From: JACPFJ01 sp036504875
GTDB lineage: Bacteria > Desulfobacterota > Desulfuromonadia > Geobacterales > Pseudopelobacteraceae
NCBI GenBank assembly: GCA_036504875.1
Contig: DASXUK010000067.1
Location: 5,573 to 69,572, forward strand
DNA length: 64,000 nucleotides
Direction: 5' to 3'
Below the pieces are notes generated by a model. The model worked only from the letters and a program-made list of their open reading frames with translations. It was not told where the DNA came from and made no database searches. The position numbers and the translations under genes are program-made. Shown piece by piece: positions 26,330-35,426 of this stretch. Each line of letters opens with the position of its first letter. Within the stretch, counting starts at the first letter, position 1.

Positions 26330-27700
26330 ATGAGTAATGCAGATCTTCATAAGCTTCCTCCCCAGAGCCTGGAAGCCGAGATGTCCATTTTGGGCGGAAT
26401 CCTGATCGATAATGATGCCATTAACCGGGTGTTGGAGGTCCTTGGCGCTGAAGATTTTTACAGGGAAATCCATCGCAAAATTTTTCAGGCCATGATGCGT
26501 CTCTCCGATCTGCGTGAGCCGTGCGACCTGATCACACTAAGTGACATGCTAAAGAGACAGGGCGAATTGGATGAGACAGGCGGGGCGGCCTATTTGGCCA
26601 CGTTGGTTGACTATGTCCCGACCGCGGCCAACATCTCCTATTACTGCAAGATCGTTAAGGAAAAATCCATTAACCGCCGACTGATCACTGTTGCCACCGA
26701 GGTCGTAACCCTGGGTTATGATGAACAGTCTGATGTTAACGACCTTCTGGACATGGCCCAGAAAAATCTCTACGAGCTATCCCAGGACAAACTGCGCCCG
26801 CCGTATGTTCCGGTCCAAGCGGTCCTAAAAGAAGCCTTTACGATCCTGAAATCCCTACATGACCGCAAGGAGCACGTTACCGGCGTTCCAACCGGTTATC
26901 TGGACCTGGACCACAAAACGGCCGGGTTCCAACCTGGCAACCTGATCATCATCGCGGCCCGCCCCTCAATGGGCAAAACCACCCTGGCACTCAACATAGC
27001 CCAGCATGCCAGCGCCGAGAGCAAGAAAAAAGTGCCTTCGGTTATTTTTTCTCTGGAGATGGGTAAGGAAGAGCTGGTGATGCGCTTTCTGGCCTCGATT
27101 GCCAAGGTCGATTTCGGTCGTATGCGCACCGGTCATTTCCTTGATTCCGACTGGCCGCGGCTCACCCGGGCCGCTGGGCTGCTCCATGATTCAAAGATCT
27201 TTATCGATGATAGCCCCAGTATTAGCATTCTTGAGCTGCGCTCCAAAGCCAGACGCCTGAAAAGCGAGCATGACATCGGCCTGATTATTGTTGATTACCT
27301 GCAACTCATGCGAGGTGGCGCCAACCCGGAGTCACGGCAGCAGGAGATCTCCGAGATATCCCGTTCGCTCAAGGGACTGGCCAAGGAACTGAACGTCCCG
27401 GTCGTGGCTCTTTCCCAGCTCAACCGCGAATTGGAGAAGCGTGCCGACAAACGCCCGATGATGAGCGACCTGCGTGAATCAGGGGCCATTGAACAGGATG
27501 CCGACGTAATTATGTTTGTTTACCGTGAAGCTGTTTATTGTGAGGAGTGCCGCAAACCGGATGTAGCCTGCACCAAGGGGCACGAGCGCAATGCCGAGCT
27601 GATTATCGGCAAACAGCGAAACGGCTCGCTTGGTACTATCGAACTGACCTTTATAGGTGAACATACCCGCTTTGAAAATCGAAGCGAGCGGGATACCTGA
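26330..27700 (+). CDS. dnaB: Replicative DNA helicase
   Basis: DnaB is the hexameric 5-to-3 helicase at the replication fork. The 456-residue protein has the N-terminal helical domain (SLEAEMSILGGILIDNDAIN) and RecA-like ATPase core with Walker A ARPSMGKTTLALN and the Walker B region LIIVDYLQLM. Normal length and motifs, no intein. GGAG lies 9 nt before the ATG. It sits between a sugar aminotransferase and a PilB relative, an order I cannot explain functionally. Confidence 0.97.
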   Translation: MSNADLHKLPPQSLEAEMSILGGILIDNDAINRVLEVLGAEDFYREIHRKIFQAMMRLSDLREPCDLITLSDMLKRQGELDETGGAAYLATLVDYVPTAANISYYCKIVKEKSINRRLITVATEVVTLGYDEQSDVNDLLDMAQKNLYELSQDKLRPPYVPVQAVLKEAFTILKSLHDRKEHVTGVPTGYLDLDHKTAGFQPGNLIIIAARPSMGKTTLALNIAQHASAESKKKVPSVIFSLEMGKEELVMRFLASIAKVDFGRMRTGHFLDSDWPRLTRAAGLLHDSKIFIDDSPSISILELRSKARRLKSEHDIGLIIVDYLQLMRGGANPESRQQEISEISRSLKGLAKELNVPVVALSQLNRELEKRADKRPMMSDLRESGAIEQDADVIMFVYREAVYCEECRKPDVACTKGHERNAELIIGKQRNGSLGTIELTFIGEHTRFENRSERDT

Positions 27701-27750
27701 ACCGGCAGTCCAGCACCTTGAACTTTTTTAGCTGCACCCTGGAGGATGCA

Positions 27751-29403
27751 ATGTCCGAATTGTTTAAAAAAGGAAGTTTGGGGGATATTCTCTTCAAGTC
27801 GCAAATCATATCCGAGTCCGACATCAAAACGGCTCTGGAGGAGCAACGGCGTAACGGTAGCCGTTTTGGAGAAGCACTGGTCAGCCTCGGTATTGTCACG
27901 CAAGAGGACATTGACTGGGCCCTCTCAAACCAGTTGGACCTGCCCTACATCCGCCTGAAAAAGGAGATGATTGATCCCGAGGCGATTGCCCTGGTCTCAG
28001 CCAGCCTGGCCCGCACCTTTAATTTCATTCCGCTGATCCGGGCCGGTGGCGAACTGAACATAGCCATAGCTGATCCGCTTAATCGTTCGGCGGTTGAAGC
28101 CATTGAACAGCAAACCGGTCTGACTGTCAGTATCTCAGTAGCCCTGATTCGTGAAATCCGTGAAATGATCGATCTATGCTATGGGGAAGATCATCACGAC
28201 AGCATGGGCTTTGCCTCGACCGCCTTCAGCGAAAAGGTTCTGGAAGCTATCAACGCCGATTTTACCGGAGCAAAGCTGCTTAATTACCTGTTGATCTTTA
28301 TTATTCAAAACCGGCTGACATCCCTGTCGCTGCAGCCTTTCGGCGACCTGGTAACCATCTGTTGCAAGCGAAGCGGCACTGTTAAAACTATCGGTACACT
28401 GGCCACCAATCATTACCCTGAATTCAATCTTCGCATTCGTAAAGCTGCGGGCTCCGCCCAGTCCTCCAGCCTGACCAGCTCCGGCATCCTGTCCTTCACC
28501 TATCGTTCACAAGCGCTCTCCTTTCAGATAGCCACAATGCAAGGTCTGGGGGGCGATTATATCACCATCCGGCCGCACCTGACATCACATGTTCCAAAAC
28601 GCCTGGTCGAACTACACCTGCCCGAAAATCAGGAATCTACCTTTGCCCAACTGGCAAAAGCACGGCAAGGCATCACCTTTTTTGCCTCGCGCAACATCCA
28701 GGAACGTTGCCGATTCATGGATCTGATGCTGGAAGAGGCCGACACCACCGGCAAGCAGGTGATCATATTGGGCGAAGGTCCGGGCAGGATGATCAAACAG
28801 TTCCCGCGCATCCCCCTGCCGAAATCCGAGGCCGAGCGAGCCCGCTTGATCATGGACGCGCTCGAGCACGACCCCGACATTTTGGTTATCGAGGATGCGA
28901 CCGAAGGCATGCCATTTACAGCCGCCTGTCGGGCGGCCATGCGTGGCAAACTGGTACTGGCCGGGCTGGAAATACGCGGGACCCGCAATGTACTGCGTCA
29001 CCTTCTGCTCTACCAACAGAAGAATTATTTTCTGCCGGTATTCGTCAATGGCCTGATTTCCTTTAAAGGGATCCAGATCTTGTGCCGCGACTGTCGTATT
29101 GAGTACAATCCGCCGGCTGAGGAGCTGACCGCCATGCACCTGGAACAGGTCCCAGCCACCTTTTACCGAACCAAAGGCTGCGACAGCTGCGGCCAGGCTG
29201 GATTCAACGAGCGGCGATTTATGGTCGATGCCCTGCTTTTTGACGAGGAATTCTTGCGGATTTTTGAACAATCAAGTGATGTGGCCGCATTGGATAACTA
29301 CCTGAAACTGATCAACTACCACGGCATGGAGCAGGAAGGGTTGGCACTGCTGCATAGCGGCGATGTATCACCAGAGGAGTACATCGCCTCAGTGGTGCTG
29401 TAA
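27751..29403 (+). CDS. PilB/GspE-related protein with MshEN domain and no Walker A motif
   Basis: The 550-residue protein has an N-terminal MshEN-type domain (about 1-145; GDILFKSQIISESDIKTALEEQ, GEALVSLGIVTQEDIDWALS) as in PilB and GspE, which can bind cyclic di-GMP in relatives. The ATPase-like region follows, but where PilB has GPTGSGKS this protein reads ITFFASRNIQERCRFMD (about 308-324). A Walker B-like DPDILVIEDATEG is kept. The tetracysteine zinc site is intact (CRDC at 445-448 and CDSC at 477-480). It cannot hydrolyse ATP by the usual P-loop. It lies upstream of pilT (123 nt), pointing to a type IV pilus or secretion regulator. ATG chosen at 27751, preceded by GGAGG. Confidence 0.85.
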   Translation: MSELFKKGSLGDILFKSQIISESDIKTALEEQRRNGSRFGEALVSLGIVTQEDIDWALSNQLDLPYIRLKKEMIDPEAIALVSASLARTFNFIPLIRAGGELNIAIADPLNRSAVEAIEQQTGLTVSISVALIREIREMIDLCYGEDHHDSMGFASTAFSEKVLEAINADFTGAKLLNYLLIFIIQNRLTSLSLQPFGDLVTICCKRSGTVKTIGTLATNHYPEFNLRIRKAAGSAQSSSLTSSGILSFTYRSQALSFQIATMQGLGGDYITIRPHLTSHVPKRLVELHLPENQESTFAQLAKARQGITFFASRNIQERCRFMDLMLEEADTTGKQVIILGEGPGRMIKQFPRIPLPKSEAERARLIMDALEHDPDILVIEDATEGMPFTAACRAAMRGKLVLAGLEIRGTRNVLRHLLLYQQKNYFLPVFVNGLISFKGIQILCRDCRIEYNPPAEELTAMHLEQVPATFYRTKGCDSCGQAGFNERRFMVDALLFDEEFLRIFEQSSDVAALDNYLKLINYHGMEQEGLALLHSGDVSPEEYIASVVL

Positions 29404-29525
29404 ATCTGTATCTGAGCCCCAGGCCTGAGAGTAGCTATTCCTCAGGTCCGCATCCTTCCGCAGGCTCGGAACCGGACCAATTTTATTCATAACAGCTAGA
29501 TTTAACAAGTAACAGGAGCAAAGCT

Positions 29526-30596
29526 ATGGCCAAGATCGACGCACTTTTCAAGATGATGAAGGAACAGGGCGCCTCCGACCTGCACCTTTCCACCGGGAAC
29601 CCGCCCATTTTCCGTTTGCATGGCGAAATGGCCCGCCTGCAGTTTAAGCCGCTCGGGCATGATGAGCTGAAGTCGATCCTGTTCGAGATTCTTGACGAGA
29701 AACAAAAAGCCCATTTCGAAGCAACCAAAGACCTGGATTTCGCCTACTCGGTCGAGGGGTTGGCCCGTTTTCGCGGCAACATCATGATGCAACACCGTGG
29801 TATTGCCGCTGTATTCCGCATCATCCCCAGTAAGATCCTGTCGGCCGACGACCTGGGGCTGCCGGAAGGGGTCAGGCGCATGACCAACTTCAAAAAGGGG
29901 CTGGTGCTGGTGACCGGGCCGACCGGCTCGGGCAAGTCAACCACCCTGGCCGGGTTGATTGATCTGATCAACTCCACCCGCAAGGAGCACATCCTGACCC
30001 TGGAAGACCCGCTGGAATTCATCCATGAGAATAAGCAATCGCTCTTGAACCAGCGCCAGATCGGCGAGCACACCGAGAGTTTTGCCTCCGCCCTGCGGGC
30101 TGCCCTGCGCGAGGACCCTGATATCATCATGGTGGGGGAGATGCGCGATCTGACCACCATCCAACTGGCCATGAGCGCGGCCGAAACAGGGCACCTGGTG
30201 TTCGGCACATTGCATACCAATACCGCCGCCAAGACCATCGACCGCATTATCGATGTCTTCCCGACCGATCAGCAGGAGCAGGTTCGCTCAATGCTATCCG
30301 AATCGCTCAAGGGGGTTGTCTGCCAACAGCTTCTAAAAACCGTTGATGGCAAGGGACGCGTGGCGGCCCTGGAGATCATGCTGGGCACACCGGCCATCGC
30401 CAACCTGATCCGTGAGGGCAAGACCTTCCAGATCCCCTCCATCATCCAGACCGCCAAGAAGGATGGCATGCAGCTCATGGACCAGCACCTCCTGGACCTG
30501 CTCAAGACCAAGCGAGTAACTCCCGAGGAGGCCCATCGCTGCTCGATCGATAAAAAACAGTTTGAGCAGTATCTGACGCCTCAGGCTGCTGAATGA
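29526..30596 (+). CDS. pilT: Type IV pilus retraction ATPase
   Basis: PilT disassembles pilin for twitching motility. The 356-residue protein has Walker A GPTGSGKSTT, an Asp box LEDPLEFIHENK, Walker B LREDPDIIMVGEMRD and the His box GHLVFGTLHTNTAAKTIDRI. The C-terminal AIANLIREGKTFQIPSIIQT segment matches the PilT-specific AIRNLIRE signature. AGGAG lies before the ATG. The upstream neighbour is the P-loop-less PilB relative. A bidirectional terminator follows. Confidence 0.95.
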   Translation: MAKIDALFKMMKEQGASDLHLSTGNPPIFRLHGEMARLQFKPLGHDELKSILFEILDEKQKAHFEATKDLDFAYSVEGLARFRGNIMMQHRGIAAVFRIIPSKILSADDLGLPEGVRRMTNFKKGLVLVTGPTGSGKSTTLAGLIDLINSTRKEHILTLEDPLEFIHENKQSLLNQRQIGEHTESFASALRAALREDPDIIMVGEMRDLTTIQLAMSAAETGHLVFGTLHTNTAAKTIDRIIDVFPTDQQEQVRSMLSESLKGVVCQQLLKTVDGKGRVAALEIMLGTPAIANLIREGKTFQIPSIIQTAKKDGMQLMDQHLLDLLKTKRVTPEEAHRCSIDKKQFEQYLTPQAAE

Positions 30597-30604
30597 TAAG
30601 TCAC

Positions 30605-30634
30605 AAAAAAGGCCCCTGATTTGGGGCCTTTTTT
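30605..30634. terminator. Bidirectional rho-independent terminator
   Basis: AAAAAAGGCCCC, a 6-nt loop and GGGGCCTTTTTT form a stem with T runs on both strands. It lies between the converging ends of pilT and the TraB-like gene and should stop transcription from both sides. Confidence 0.9.
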
Positions 30635-30670
30635 GTCTTGCCACTATGTTCACCACCCGCGCTAGTCCTT

Positions 30671-32653
30671 CTACCAGATGTAATCCTTGGCAATCTCCCG
30701 TTTGTCTTGCCCATACAGCACATGCATCACGCGGAGGCGCTTTAAGGCCGGCGGTGACAGGCTCCCCAGCGGGATGAAGACGATCTTCTTCCCCATCCGG
30801 GCGGCAATCTGCTTGAAGATGCTGCGCGGCGGACGGGCAGCTACGTAAATCACGTGCTGTTCGGCTGAATAATCTAGCGCTGCCAGCAGCAACACCTCGG
30901 CCTTGGTTCCGCAACCGAGGTAATCAGGATCCCTCCAGACATCTCTCAGGCGGTGCGGCGGGTAGGACAAAAACAGCCCGCCGTACTCGCTGCGACAGAT
31001 GCCCGGCCCAACCACATTCTCGCTCGGCTCGGTCGCATAAAAAGCCATGTCCGATTCCTGTTCGTGCTCGCCCTGCCAGGTCATGGCAAACGGGTAGCGG
31101 TCGTGCCGATCCTCGTCAAAGATGACCACCACGCTCCCCACCCCCCCCTTTATACGCAGCTTTTCCTGCACATAGATCCGTCCGTCCTGGGGCAGGTTAC
31201 GGATTGTTTCCCGCAGATCAATGCCATCCATCAGGGAAGTGGTAAACGGCTCGATGCGGGTCAGCTCCTCGGAAAGCTGTCGCAACCCCTTGGCCTTCAG
31301 AAAATTGCCGTAGTTCTCGATGACCAGATCCTCAGGGGGATAGGAGCAAACCGAGTTGCTATCGAATTTTCCCAACCATTCGCCGGGGCGCATCTCCTTG
31401 CGCCGATTCAAAAAACGTAATCCGGCCAGACCTTTTCCACCCGCCTTGCGCGGTCGAAAGCGGATCTGGCGGGTCTGATCGTAGAGGTCCTCGGCCCGCA
31501 GATGGATGACCGGCAGCTCGGTCTGCTCTTTCTGCCAGGGATAAAAACCGGACAGACGCCAGAAGGCATAGGCAAAGTTGTCATCTATGCAACTGCGGGC
31601 CGCGGTTAACAGCTGGAACAGGTCGGGGAGCAGCATCCCGGATAGAGAGGCATAGTTGCGGCTAAAGCGAAAGAAGGCCCGCTTCTGCCAGTAATGCACT
31701 CGCTCGCCGGTCTCCTGGCGGTAATGGCCGGCAGCCTGCTCAAAGAGCCGCAAATGGATTCGCTGGCGATCCGGCATCTCGCCTGGGGCACCGACCTTCC
31801 CGGCACCGGCCTCAATTGCAAGACGCAGGGCCTGCTCTTCCGAAATGGCCTGCTTGCCTCCCTGGATCAGCTCCAGGGCATTGAATCGCCGCCGCAGGGA
31901 GACGGCAGCCTTCGGTTGATCCTTTGGCAGTCCCTGGCGCCGCAACTCGTAAGTCGCCGCACAAAACGGGAATTCCCCCATCACCTCGCTGCACGAGTCG
32001 GGATGCAGGTTGAACAGACGGATATTGTCACGGTGCCGCTTAGCCAGGGGCTCGGTCAGCGGTTGTTGGAAATAGTCCTTGATTCGCTCCAGATGACCCA
32101 TGCCGCACACAAACAAAATCCGTTCATAGGATTGTGACAATTGTTGCAGACGGAAGGCCATGCCCTGTTCCCGGCGAAGGTCTTCGCGATGGGGCCGGCT
32201 GCCCTGCATGGCAGCCACGTATTCCCGATAATAAACCTCCAGCCCGAGACGCTGAACAGCATAGGAGTCGGGCAAGTACTCCCGCACAGCCGGGTAGTTA
32301 TCCAGATCGACATCGACGAGATGGAGCGGGATCGACTGTTCCAGGGCCAGACGGGCCGCTTCGGCCAAGGGATCGGCCGGTTCGATCAGCAGGTAGACAT
32401 TATTGGGATCGGCCGGCTGTTGAATTGAGTTGTGACGGGCTGGGGTGGTGTAGTTCAAGACCGAAATCTGCGGCAGGCGGCGGACCGCCTGAATAAAGCG
32501 CTCCTCCAGCGTCGAAGGAAGTTCGATGGCGATGCAATCGGGGCGCACCTTCTGAACTGCCTGGCGAACCAGGTCGGCAAACTCCAACCGGTAGTGCAGG
32601 ATGGGCAGGGCCTGGATGTGGCCGAAGTTTTCCAAATGAAGTTGCTGTGTCAT
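30671..32653 (-). CDS. TraB/EreA-like protein paired with a MoxR ATPase
   Basis: No named family is recognised with certainty. The 660-residue protein has an N-terminal TraB-superfamily-like region (about 1-210): PDCIAIELP after a predicted strand, then RREQGMAFRLQQL and a closing CGMGHLERI with the GxxH motif of that fold. The C-terminal region (about 430-660) is an unassigned alpha/beta part rich in charged residues (VVIFDEDRHDRYPFAMTWQG). There is no signal peptide or membrane segment. It follows the MoxR gene by 29 nt with no strong ribosome site, so it may be translationally coupled. The ATG at 32653 is chosen over a TTG two codons earlier. A joint role is inferred from gene order only. 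Confidence 0.6.
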   Translation of the reverse strand: MTQQLHLENFGHIQALPILHYRLEFADLVRQAVQKVRPDCIAIELPSTLEERFIQAVRRLPQISVLNYTTPARHNSIQQPADPNNVYLLIEPADPLAEAARLALEQSIPLHLVDVDLDNYPAVREYLPDSYAVQRLGLEVYYREYVAAMQGSRPHREDLRREQGMAFRLQQLSQSYERILFVCGMGHLERIKDYFQQPLTEPLAKRHRDNIRLFNLHPDSCSEVMGEFPFCAATYELRRQGLPKDQPKAAVSLRRRFNALELIQGGKQAISEEQALRLAIEAGAGKVGAPGEMPDRQRIHLRLFEQAAGHYRQETGERVHYWQKRAFFRFSRNYASLSGMLLPDLFQLLTAARSCIDDNFAYAFWRLSGFYPWQKEQTELPVIHLRAEDLYDQTRQIRFRPRKAGGKGLAGLRFLNRRKEMRPGEWLGKFDSNSVCSYPPEDLVIENYGNFLKAKGLRQLSEELTRIEPFTTSLMDGIDLRETIRNLPQDGRIYVQEKLRIKGGVGSVVVIFDEDRHDRYPFAMTWQGEHEQESDMAFYATEPSENVVGPGICRSEYGGLFLSYPPHRLRDVWRDPDYLGCGTKAEVLLLAALDYSAEQHVIYVAARPPRSIFKQIAARMGKKIVFIPLGSLSPPALKRLRVMHVLYGQDKREIAKDYIW

Positions 32654-32682
32654 TTTCAAGGATGCGATGGTTACCTCTTACA

Positions 32683-33513
32683 TCAATGTCCAGGAGTGTT
32701 CAGGTATGACAGGGCCTCCTCGCCCAAAATCCTTTCCACCGCCAGGGGGAGTAGCTGGACGGCATCTTTTTCCAAGGCCTTCATCATCTTGAGGGCATAG
32801 CGGGCAATATTAATGCCGTCACGCACGGAATAGGCCTCATCGGCAGCATGGGCGCGTTGAAGAAATTCAACCACGTATTTCAGGATCCGTTCACTGCTGA
32901 AGGGAAGATTCTCCTTCAGGATCAGCAGCTCTTCGTCAGCCTGGGGAAAGTCGATGTATATCTGTGGTTGCAAGCGGGAGTGGATGTATTCGGGCACCTC
33001 GAAGGTGGAAGAGTCCTCATTCATGGTAACTACAATGCGAAAATCGGGGGAGGCCGGGATGCGCAGGCCGGTGACAATAGATTCCACATAGCGGCGGTCA
33101 TCCAGGAGCGGCGCCAGGGAAGCCCAGGACTTCTCACTCATACGATTGCCCTCATCAAGGATAAGTACTCCTCCGGTTAACATGGCCGATACCAGCGAAG
33201 AGGCGGCATACTGGATCTTACCATCCGGGCCGATCACCGGGGAGATAATCAGATCCTCAGGACGGGTATCCATAGTGGCCTGAAAAAGGTAAACAGGGCG
33301 ATTCAGGCGTTTTGCAGCGGCATAGCCCAGGGTGGTCTTGCCGACACCCGGTTTGCCGATCAGGCGGGGGTTAAAGGGGATGTCTCGCTCGTCGATTACC
33401 ATCCAGGCTGCCAAAAGCTGGGTCAGTAGTTCGTCCTGCCCGACCCATCTCAGTGGCAGGCTTACCGGGGAAGCCAGGGTCAGACTGATATTATCGATAG
33501 TGATTTTTTCCAT
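32683..33513 (-). CDS. MoxR-family AAA ATPase
   Basis: The 276-residue protein has Walker A GKPGVGKTT, Walker B GGVLILDEGNR, and a sensor region FRIVVTMNEDS, matching MoxR/CbbQ/NorQ-type chaperone ATPases that remodel or activate partner proteins, often with a von Willebrand factor A partner. No vWA protein gene is present nearby. The next gene is the TraB-like protein, likely its partner. Upstream spacing of 130 nt to the pyrophosphatase gene suggests its own promoter. Confidence 0.9.
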   Translation of the reverse strand: MEKITIDNISLTLASPVSLPLRWVGQDELLTQLLAAWMVIDERDIPFNPRLIGKPGVGKTTLGYAAAKRLNRPVYLFQATMDTRPEDLIISPVIGPDGKIQYAASSLVSAMLTGGVLILDEGNRMSEKSWASLAPLLDDRRYVESIVTGLRIPASPDFRIVVTMNEDSSTFEVPEYIHSRLQPQIYIDFPQADEELLILKENLPFSSERILKYVVEFLQRAHAADEAYSVRDGINIARYALKMMKALEKDAVQLLPLAVERILGEEALSYLNTPGH

Positions 33514-33643
33514 TGTCTTTGTACCTTTGGTGCTAAGTCAGGAATTAACTGTAGGCGTCATTATATCGACCCATGGGACATGGTCAACAGATTTCCTGAG
33601 ATGCCGACGGGTGCTGGCGACAAGATTTTGCAAAACTTTACGA

Positions 33644-35296
33644 CTATTGCTCCAGAACTCCTAGTACCTTCAGCAGGTGAGGAACCATCTGCTTTTTGCG
33701 GGACATGACCCCTTTCAGTTCGTAGAGGTGCGGCTCAAGCTGAGGGTAACCCATGCTATGGGCCAATTCATTTTTACCCTCAGCCAGGAAAAGGGTGGAT
33801 TCGGTATATATGTCGGTCACCATCATCCCCGCCAAATGCAGATTTTCTTCCTTTTTAACCTGCTTGAGGGCCTCGCGCAATTCTTCCTTGATCTCGTAAA
33901 ACTCGGTAAAGCCGACCACCTCGATTTGCCCGACTCCAAAGCGGGTAGCGGCGGTATTGAACTGTTTGAAGTCAGCCTTTACGGCATCATAGGGTGACCC
34001 GTAGGAAGAAAAACCGCTACACGAGGAAAAGATGTCCCGCCCAAAGGCCAGATGCTCGAGGCCAGCCAGATTTTCCAGCCAGAGCACAATTTCCCGGTCG
34101 CGGTCGGTAGTGGTAGGCGACTTGAGTATGACAGTGTCGGACAGAATACCGGCCAGCAATAAGGCGGCAATTTTCTGCTCCGGCTCCAGGCTCCGCTCTC
34201 GATACAGTAAGGCTACCAGGGTGCAGGTACTTCCAACTGGGGCTACCATGAAGGTGATTGGGTGACTGGTGGGCGCATTGCCCAGCTTATGATGATCTAC
34301 CACCTCCAGGATTTCGACCGCTTCGGCGCCAGGGACCGCTTGCGAGAGTTCATTGTGGTCCACCAATATCAAAGCATAGGGCAGCGGAGCCAGCAGTGAT
34401 GACTTGGTGGCCACCCCGGCAATCGCTCCGTCCTCTTCCACGGCGATGATAGCGGGCTCGCCCGAGTGGAGCAGTTTAAGACGCAGATTATCGAGCGATT
34501 CGGAGATACCGATCTTTGCGAATTTTGGCTCGATATAGCTGGCCAGCGGGGTGGAAAGGCGGGCCAGCCAGGCAGCTGTGGCGGTGTCGTGGGAGGTGGA
34601 TATAACGGCAACCCCCAGTTCTCTGGCCCTCTCCAGAATTTGGTCGCCAACCGGCAGACCACCGGTAACCACCAGCAACCGGACGCCCTTTTCAACAGCC
34701 GCCTGCTGAATCGAGGGGCGATCGCCGGTCATTATCAGGAGCAAAGCCGGATCATAGCCGTCGATGCGGCTGGTAAAGGATTCCTCCTGCATGGCGCCGA
34801 TGAAGAGATACAGATGTTCTAGCTCGCTAGTAGGGACTCCGGTGAGTAAGGTGCCTTTCAGGCAGGTGGCCAGCGAGTTTATCGAAGTGTCTACGCCTCG
34901 CTTTTGGTCCGTGCCGGCCAACAGATACTTTTCGGACAGCTTCAATAACGAGACCACACCCACGGGGACATCACTCTCATCCACCACCGGCAGGACCCGG
35001 ATGGTATGACGATGAAAAAGCTCCAGTACTTCCTTGAGCGGCATGTCGGGACGGACTGTTATCGGACGACGATTGATGATGTCACGCACCCTGGGATGGA
35101 TGTCGGCCAGATAGAGAGGCGCCTCAATCTGTAGACGCTCCAGGATGTAACGGGTCTGCGGGTTGGGTTCACCTGCCATGGCAGCAGAAACATTGCTGTA
35201 ACCGGTCTGCTTCTTCAGTTCAGCGTAGGCAATCGACGAGGCGATGGAATCGGTGTCCGGATTTCGGTGCCCGATCACGTAAATTTGTGTTTTCAT
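33644..35296 (-). CDS. Family II manganese-dependent inorganic pyrophosphatase with CBS and DRTGG domains
   Basis: The 550-residue protein starts with the DHH-type GHRNPDTDS motif. It then has a first CBS domain, a DRTGG-like region and a second CBS domain (roughly residues 60-300), followed by the second DHH segment VDHHKLGNAP and a DHHA2 domain (about 430-550). This is the layout of nucleotide-regulated CBS-type family II pyrophosphatases (in Clostridia and Deltaproteobacteria), where AMP/ADP inhibit and ATP or ApnA activate. Cytoplasmic. No neighbour suggests a specific pathway. Boundaries are approximate. Confidence 0.92.
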   Translation of the reverse strand: MKTQIYVIGHRNPDTDSIASSIAYAELKKQTGYSNVSAAMAGEPNPQTRYILERLQIEAPLYLADIHPRVRDIINRRPITVRPDMPLKEVLELFHRHTIRVLPVVDESDVPVGVVSLLKLSEKYLLAGTDQKRGVDTSINSLATCLKGTLLTGVPTSELEHLYLFIGAMQEESFTSRIDGYDPALLLIMTGDRPSIQQAAVEKGVRLLVVTGGLPVGDQILERARELGVAVISTSHDTATAAWLARLSTPLASYIEPKFAKIGISESLDNLRLKLLHSGEPAIIAVEEDGAIAGVATKSSLLAPLPYALILVDHNELSQAVPGAEAVEILEVVDHHKLGNAPTSHPITFMVAPVGSTCTLVALLYRERSLEPEQKIAALLLAGILSDTVILKSPTTTDRDREIVLWLENLAGLEHLAFGRDIFSSCSGFSSYGSPYDAVKADFKQFNTAATRFGVGQIEVVGFTEFYEIKEELREALKQVKKEENLHLAGMMVTDIYTESTLFLAEGKNELAHSMGYPQLEPHLYELKGVMSRKKQMVPHLLKVLGVLEQ

Positions 35297-35426
35297 ACAA
35301 AACCCTTTTTTACCGACCGGTGGCGGATTTATAAATAACCCGGAAGATTGAAAGCTGTTTTAGACTAGGAGGTCTTTTGGTGGGAATACGGTTACTGGTG
35401 GAAGCTATTCGGGATTTAAGTGCTAA

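Noticed and set aside
27751..29403. Calling the PilB relative a pseudogene
   Set aside because: Although the P-loop is gone, the frame is intact, the zinc-site Cys are kept and the start has a strong ribosome site. A maintained pseudo-ATPase fits better.
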